Assembly (NCBI GenBank): GCA_963513935.1
Contig: OY740773.1
Span: forward strand, 104,951,291-105,015,290
Reading direction: 5' to 3'
Length of the DNA: 64,000 nt
DNA from: Aphrophora alni
Taxonomy: Eukaryota > Arthropoda > Insecta > Hemiptera > Aphrophoridae
In this document: positions 60,683-64,000 of the stretch, in pieces
How the letters are laid out: the number at the start of each line of letters is the position of its first letter
Numbering within the stretch: position 1 is the first letter of the stretch
The notes under the pieces: model-generated
What the model was told of the DNA's origin: nothing
Database searches by the model: none
What the model saw: the letters and a program-made list of their open reading frames with translations, nothing else
Made by a program: the position numbers and the translations under genes

Positions 60683-60990
60683 GTCAAGAAAGTAATGATA
60701 TAGACAATTATGAAGTTCTAAAAACCTGTTTAACAACCGTTTTACAAACTTAACCTTACTGGACTACCCAAATTCAACATTTCCTACAAGATCCAAGAAA
60801 ACAATGTTACAATACATTTAGAGTACTTTCTTTACGATGGAATTGGTTAAGTACTTTAATGACGCTGTCAACTTATTTCTTGTTTTAAATGTAAACGTTA
60901 AATGCACGAAGTCACGGAGTTGTTTTATAGGCCAAAATAAAGAAATTTAAATATGCAACTTTGTATCTAATTTAGTGTGTTATAAATTGA
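60683..60990 (-). repeat. family A, continuation after the array
   Basis: GTCAAGAAAGTAATGATATA, ATTATGAAGTTCTAAAAACC, CATTTCCTACAAGATCCAAG, and TGTATCTAATTTAGTGTGTT further on. Together with the pre-array part this is one reverse family A copy split by the array. Confidence 0.8.
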
Positions 60991-61117
60991 TGAGACTGTC
61001 ATTCTAGACAATTACCAGAAAATTATGATTTTTGTTTTCCATCGTAACTATGTTATTGGGTCATAGTAACCTGATAAGTAACCATAGTAACCATCGTACC
61101 TGACCTGCTATTTCTAC

Positions 61118-61145
61118 CTGAAGAAGTGTCACCGAAACCCTTCTA
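61118..61145 (+). other. hammerhead-like core, short
   Basis: CTGAAGA (61118-61124), AGTGTCACC (GTG/CAC with a one-base loop), GAAAC (61134-61138). Stem II is too tight for a good hammerhead; probably decayed. Confidence 0.25.
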
Positions 61146-61786
61146 TTGTATATCTTTACTGCTCTTGCACATCACGTCTATTGTTAGATGTCTTGGGAAT
61201 TACCCAGGCTAGGTGGCACCATCCAGTTTAGGGAGGGACATTTTCAATATTTCAGTTGATGGACAGTAGAAGTACATATCAGTCGACTCTATCTGGTTCA
61301 TTTCATTTCAGTTCATTTCTATCTGGATCATGGTTAGGTTAGGTTGTTCAGAACCATTCTGAGGTTAACCTATTCTGAGCAGAACTATATAATATTTATG
61401 GAAATTGGGATAGTTTTTCTCTATAGTGAGAGATAATTGAAATAGTGATTTCTCTAATAGTTATCAAGTAGGAAATAAGTTGAGAATCTTTTTTTATTTT
61501 TTGCAATAAGCAACAGTCTGTCTCCCTTGCCGGATTAAATTGGAAGTGAATGAAGTGATCATCAAAAACTAAATAATTGCTAGATTTTATAGTTGGAGAG
61601 CAGAGATCAAAAATGGCCCTTAAACAATCTGGTGGTGCCATCGAAATGTTTACCTCCGATATTCACAGCTATTGTTTTGTGTAACAATGAGTGACCTTTT
61701 CGAGTCGAAAAAGGAATCGGCGAGACCTTCATTCCTAGAATTAGGGATCCTCCTCCGATGGTAGGCTACCACCAGGTTACTCTAAC
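61146..61786. other. noncoding stretch, moderately GC-richer
   Basis: Direct repeats CTCTATCTGGTTCATTTCA and TTCTATCTGGATCATGG near 61288 and 61317; TGGTTAGGTTAGGTTG at 61330. The 81-codon minus frame at 61396-61641 has no recognised domain. Confidence 0.35.
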
Positions 61787-61828
61787 CAATGACTACATAA
61801 ATACTATTGCATATTTATGTAGTCATTG
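61787..61828. other. perfect 17-bp inverted repeat (hairpin)
   Basis: CAATGACTACATAAATA (61787-61803), loop CTATTGCA, and the exact reverse complement at 61812-61828. CTCTAACC occurs on both outer sides. It could be a miniature foldback remnant; no T run follows, so a terminator role is not indicated. Confidence 0.9.
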
Positions 61829-62990
61829 CTCTAACCCATGTTATTCCCCTACAGGTTGTTAATATAAAAATAACAATAGTGTTATTACCTTACCTCTAGT
61901 TGAATTTTACTTTTAAAAAATGTAAAAAAAAAGTTTCTGGAAATTGGAAATAGCCTGAATTTGCAAATTTTTGAAACATTTAAGTGCCTGTAACTCCTAA
62001 ACGGTTAGAGATTTCGAAAAACATTCAAGAATAAAAAAGTGTTTAAATAACGTTTTTTATCCATACTTTGTAGTTCAAAAACATTCCACTAACTTTCTCA
62101 GAAAACCGGTTTAATTTACCAATTTGTTATTCCTAATTTTCCATTTTACCAATCTTTTCAGCTATCAATGTTGTATTAAGCTTAATTGGATCTGAATCTA
62201 GTCTAAATTGATCTGATTACTAGTAATCACGCGTCCTATTATACTACTAATTACTAAAACACAATTAACCTAAGCTCAAATCAATGATTGGTCTATAGTA
62301 CACGCCCTTGACTTTACCACTAAGTACCGTTACAGAACATATTATAAGGAAATACCGGTACAGTCTGTGAAACTAATTGTAGAGTCATTGGTGTTGTTCA
62401 GTTGTTTTAAAATGAACAACGTATGTGAGACTTGGAAAATTAGTAAATTTAATCAAATTGGTCAGTATTAGAAATTGGTAGGTGTTTTGTATCTTGAAAA
62501 TAATTTGTAAAAAGAACACTTTCCCAGATATTTGACATTAAAAATATTAGTTGAATGGCATTTTAAAACATCGTGGGTAAAAAAATGATGTGAGTTTATT
62601 TTGGGTTTGTTTATTTGATTTATTTATAGGTTTTTGAGGGCCAACAAATCCAAAATAGAGTTTTTTTAATGGTGCCGTAGTGTCTCCAGTGTTCTACAGC
62701 CCAATCATGTGACATATTTAGATTAGGTTTTTTTTTTTATACTATAAATTTTAGTCTTATTTCGATTAAAAAAAAAAATCAAAATACACTCCAATGTGGT
62801 CTCTGAAGGACCCACACAAGACTTACTGAATGCTGGTACCGTGCAAAAAAATTGCACCTTTTATAAACGGTAATAATATACAGGATGTCCCGTAAGAAAG
62901 CTGACAACTTTTAGGAAACGATTCTGCGGGTCAAGTTAGGTTAGTTCAGCCATCGTCAGTTATAGTTTAGTTATTGTAACTCATGTGTCA
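61829..62990. other. noncoding stretch
   Basis: AT-rich. ATACAGGATGTCCCGTAAGA at 62879 looks like the end of a DNA transposon, but no partner end or frame was found. Confidence 0.4.
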
Positions 62991-63030
62991 CTGAGGATGG
63001 CAACTTTGTCGTTGAAACGCGTTTGATTTA
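62986..63030 (+). ncRNA. hammerhead-like ribozyme module
   Basis: CTGAGGA (62991-62997), TGGCAACTTTGTCGTT with a possible CAAC/GTTG stem II, GAAAC (63014-63018), GCGTT. GTCA before the core pairs with TGAT after the cleavage T over four positions (one G-T), giving stem I. Flank TTTGATTTAGTAAACG resembles that of the 26476 module. Confidence 0.5.
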
Positions 63031-64000
63031 GTAAACGTAAATTTTTTGAGATCTTGTGTTCGAGTTTTATTCTATCTTTAGATACGAAGATTTCTGAGTT
63101 ATAGTTTTCTGTTTTATGAATTATTTTTGTTTAGTTTAGTTTCTTAGCTAGGATGTTTCTATTTGGTATATCAGTTGTAAATGTACTACAAAATAAATAT
63201 ATTCAATTGTTACATAGAGTTAAAATTATTGAAAAATGTTTGATTGCCTGCGGCACTGTCTTGAAGGGCACTGAATTAACATTATCATAGTTCCACTAAT
63301 CACCAATAATAAAGCGATTTTACAATCACCAATCCCCCTTAAATCACCTTCCACAGAGAAAAACAGAACCGCAGCGAATGGAGTAGTGTGGTTTATCGAC
63401 GAGACGAGACTATTTGTTTCCTCCATATTTCTCAACACAAAACGGTTGTTTCAAAGTTGAGTAAAATTAAAGGTTTAGTTTACAGCAGTATTTATTACTG
63501 CATGTACAAATTACCTTTTGCAATTTGTTTATACCCCCCTTAACATTACAGTTACAAATTGTAATTGTAATTTCACTACAAAACAATGTATTATGTGCCT
63601 TTAGAGGAATCCGTGTCGACAATTTGTTGCAATGCTTTTCTAATTAGATAGTGTTTTATCTGTACAAATAGCGTGTTTTTAAAATCGTAGCTTTTATTAT
63701 CCTTTTTATTGGTTTTAAAACAATGTTGTTTGTTTTTTTTTAACAAGGAATTTTGCTACTGATAAGAAATGGAGAGAAAATTTTGTTTTTGTTTAAAGGT
63801 GATAAACATTTCAGTTATAAAAATAAAGTATGAAAAACATTGCACAAACTTTCTCACTCACTCGTCCACAAAAATAAACGCAAACGTTAGGAAACTATAA
63901 TTTAAAATATGGCATTTCGGTAGTGTCAATCAAAAAGTAAAAATAAAGCATGGATGCCGCTTTTCAAGACACTTATTTATTTAAATAATAACCTAAAATC
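63031..64000. other. noncoding stretch with family B motif
   Basis: Family B in reverse (TGCACAAACTTTCTCACTCA) at about 63841-63870. The 70-codon minus frame at 63226-63438 has no recognised domain. Confidence 0.4.

Noticed and set aside
61396..61641. 81-codon minus-strand frame as a gene
   Set aside because: No recognisable domain, no clear splice or start context, and codon content typical of local sequence.
63226..63438. 70-codon minus-strand frame as a gene
   Set aside because: Short, no homologue recognised, no supporting signals.

Overview
The window looks like AT-rich, gene-poor, heavily transposon-derived DNA from an insect or other arthropod nuclear genome. The pointers are many arrays of the arthropod telomere-type pentamer CCTAA/TTAGG, remains of arthropod-type mobile elements (a Jockey-like LINE, an RNase H-bearing LINE, a mariner and a second mariner-related transposase), long CT/GA/AT microsatellites, and no prokaryotic-style gene packing. 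The species cannot be named from the sequence. I found no complete host protein gene, rRNA or credible tRNA. Nearly all open frames are short and fall in repeats. A 200-base run of N at 58069-58268 is an assembly gap.

Four noncoding dispersed families recur in both orientations; the letters are mine. Family A (about 450-550 bp) begins with an ACTTACCCAGCC-like segment, carries a CTCCACTCGCTACGCTCGTG-type segment in its middle and ends near a GCCGCCATTTTG-type segment. Family C (about 150-200 bp) contains CAAGAGTTGGTCAAGAGAGA-like text and ends in CCTGAGGGTT. Family D (about 200-400 bp) contains GAACGAAATCGGTGCAGCCG-like text. Family B is a short motif around GAGAAAGTTTGTGCAATATT. They fill much of the space between other features.

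CCTAA/TTAGG arrays occupy roughly 7 kb by my estimate, in about eleven places: 7.9-8.8, 9.6-10.5, 23.1-23.9, 24.9-25.8, 29.35, 30.75-31.1, 35.9, 47.35, 54.1-54.7, 56.1-56.6 and 58.4-60.7 kb. Each has its own variant pentamers, and several alternate with a private 60-110 bp piece of neighbouring transposon sequence, so they look like locally amplified interstitial satellites and not a chromosome end.

From left to right: 1-14.8 kb is families A-D plus three arrays and an AT-microsatellite palindrome. 14.9-19.4 kb is a large foldback structure with about 600 bp arms. 19.66-20.32 kb is the 3' end of a Jockey-type LINE, split by a piece of the same foldback repeat. 21-35.9 kb is more dispersed repeats and arrays. 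36.0-37.2 kb is a dead mariner. 39.5-40.06 kb is the most gene-like, GC-richer island. 42.8-44.9 kb is a broken mariner-related element with another element inside it. 48.9-51.4 kb is a 91-bp minisatellite with a 910-bp higher-order repeat, directly joined to a LINE C-terminal fragment (51.4-51.8 kb) that is itself cut by a 224-bp GA microsatellite. 52.5-53.9 kb is an old degenerate satellite of about 20 bp period. 54-60.7 kb is mainly CCTAA arrays.

The most interesting signal is a set of about a dozen modules on both strands with the hammerhead ribozyme core CTGANGA-hairpin-GAAAC. Only hammerhead position 7 varies in most of them, and GAAAC is often followed by self-complementary ACGCGT and then a base that is never G in the copies I read. 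Several also show pairing bases for stem I. This fits dimer-type hammerheads of the kind known from Penelope-like elements and retrozymes, but cleavage is untested.
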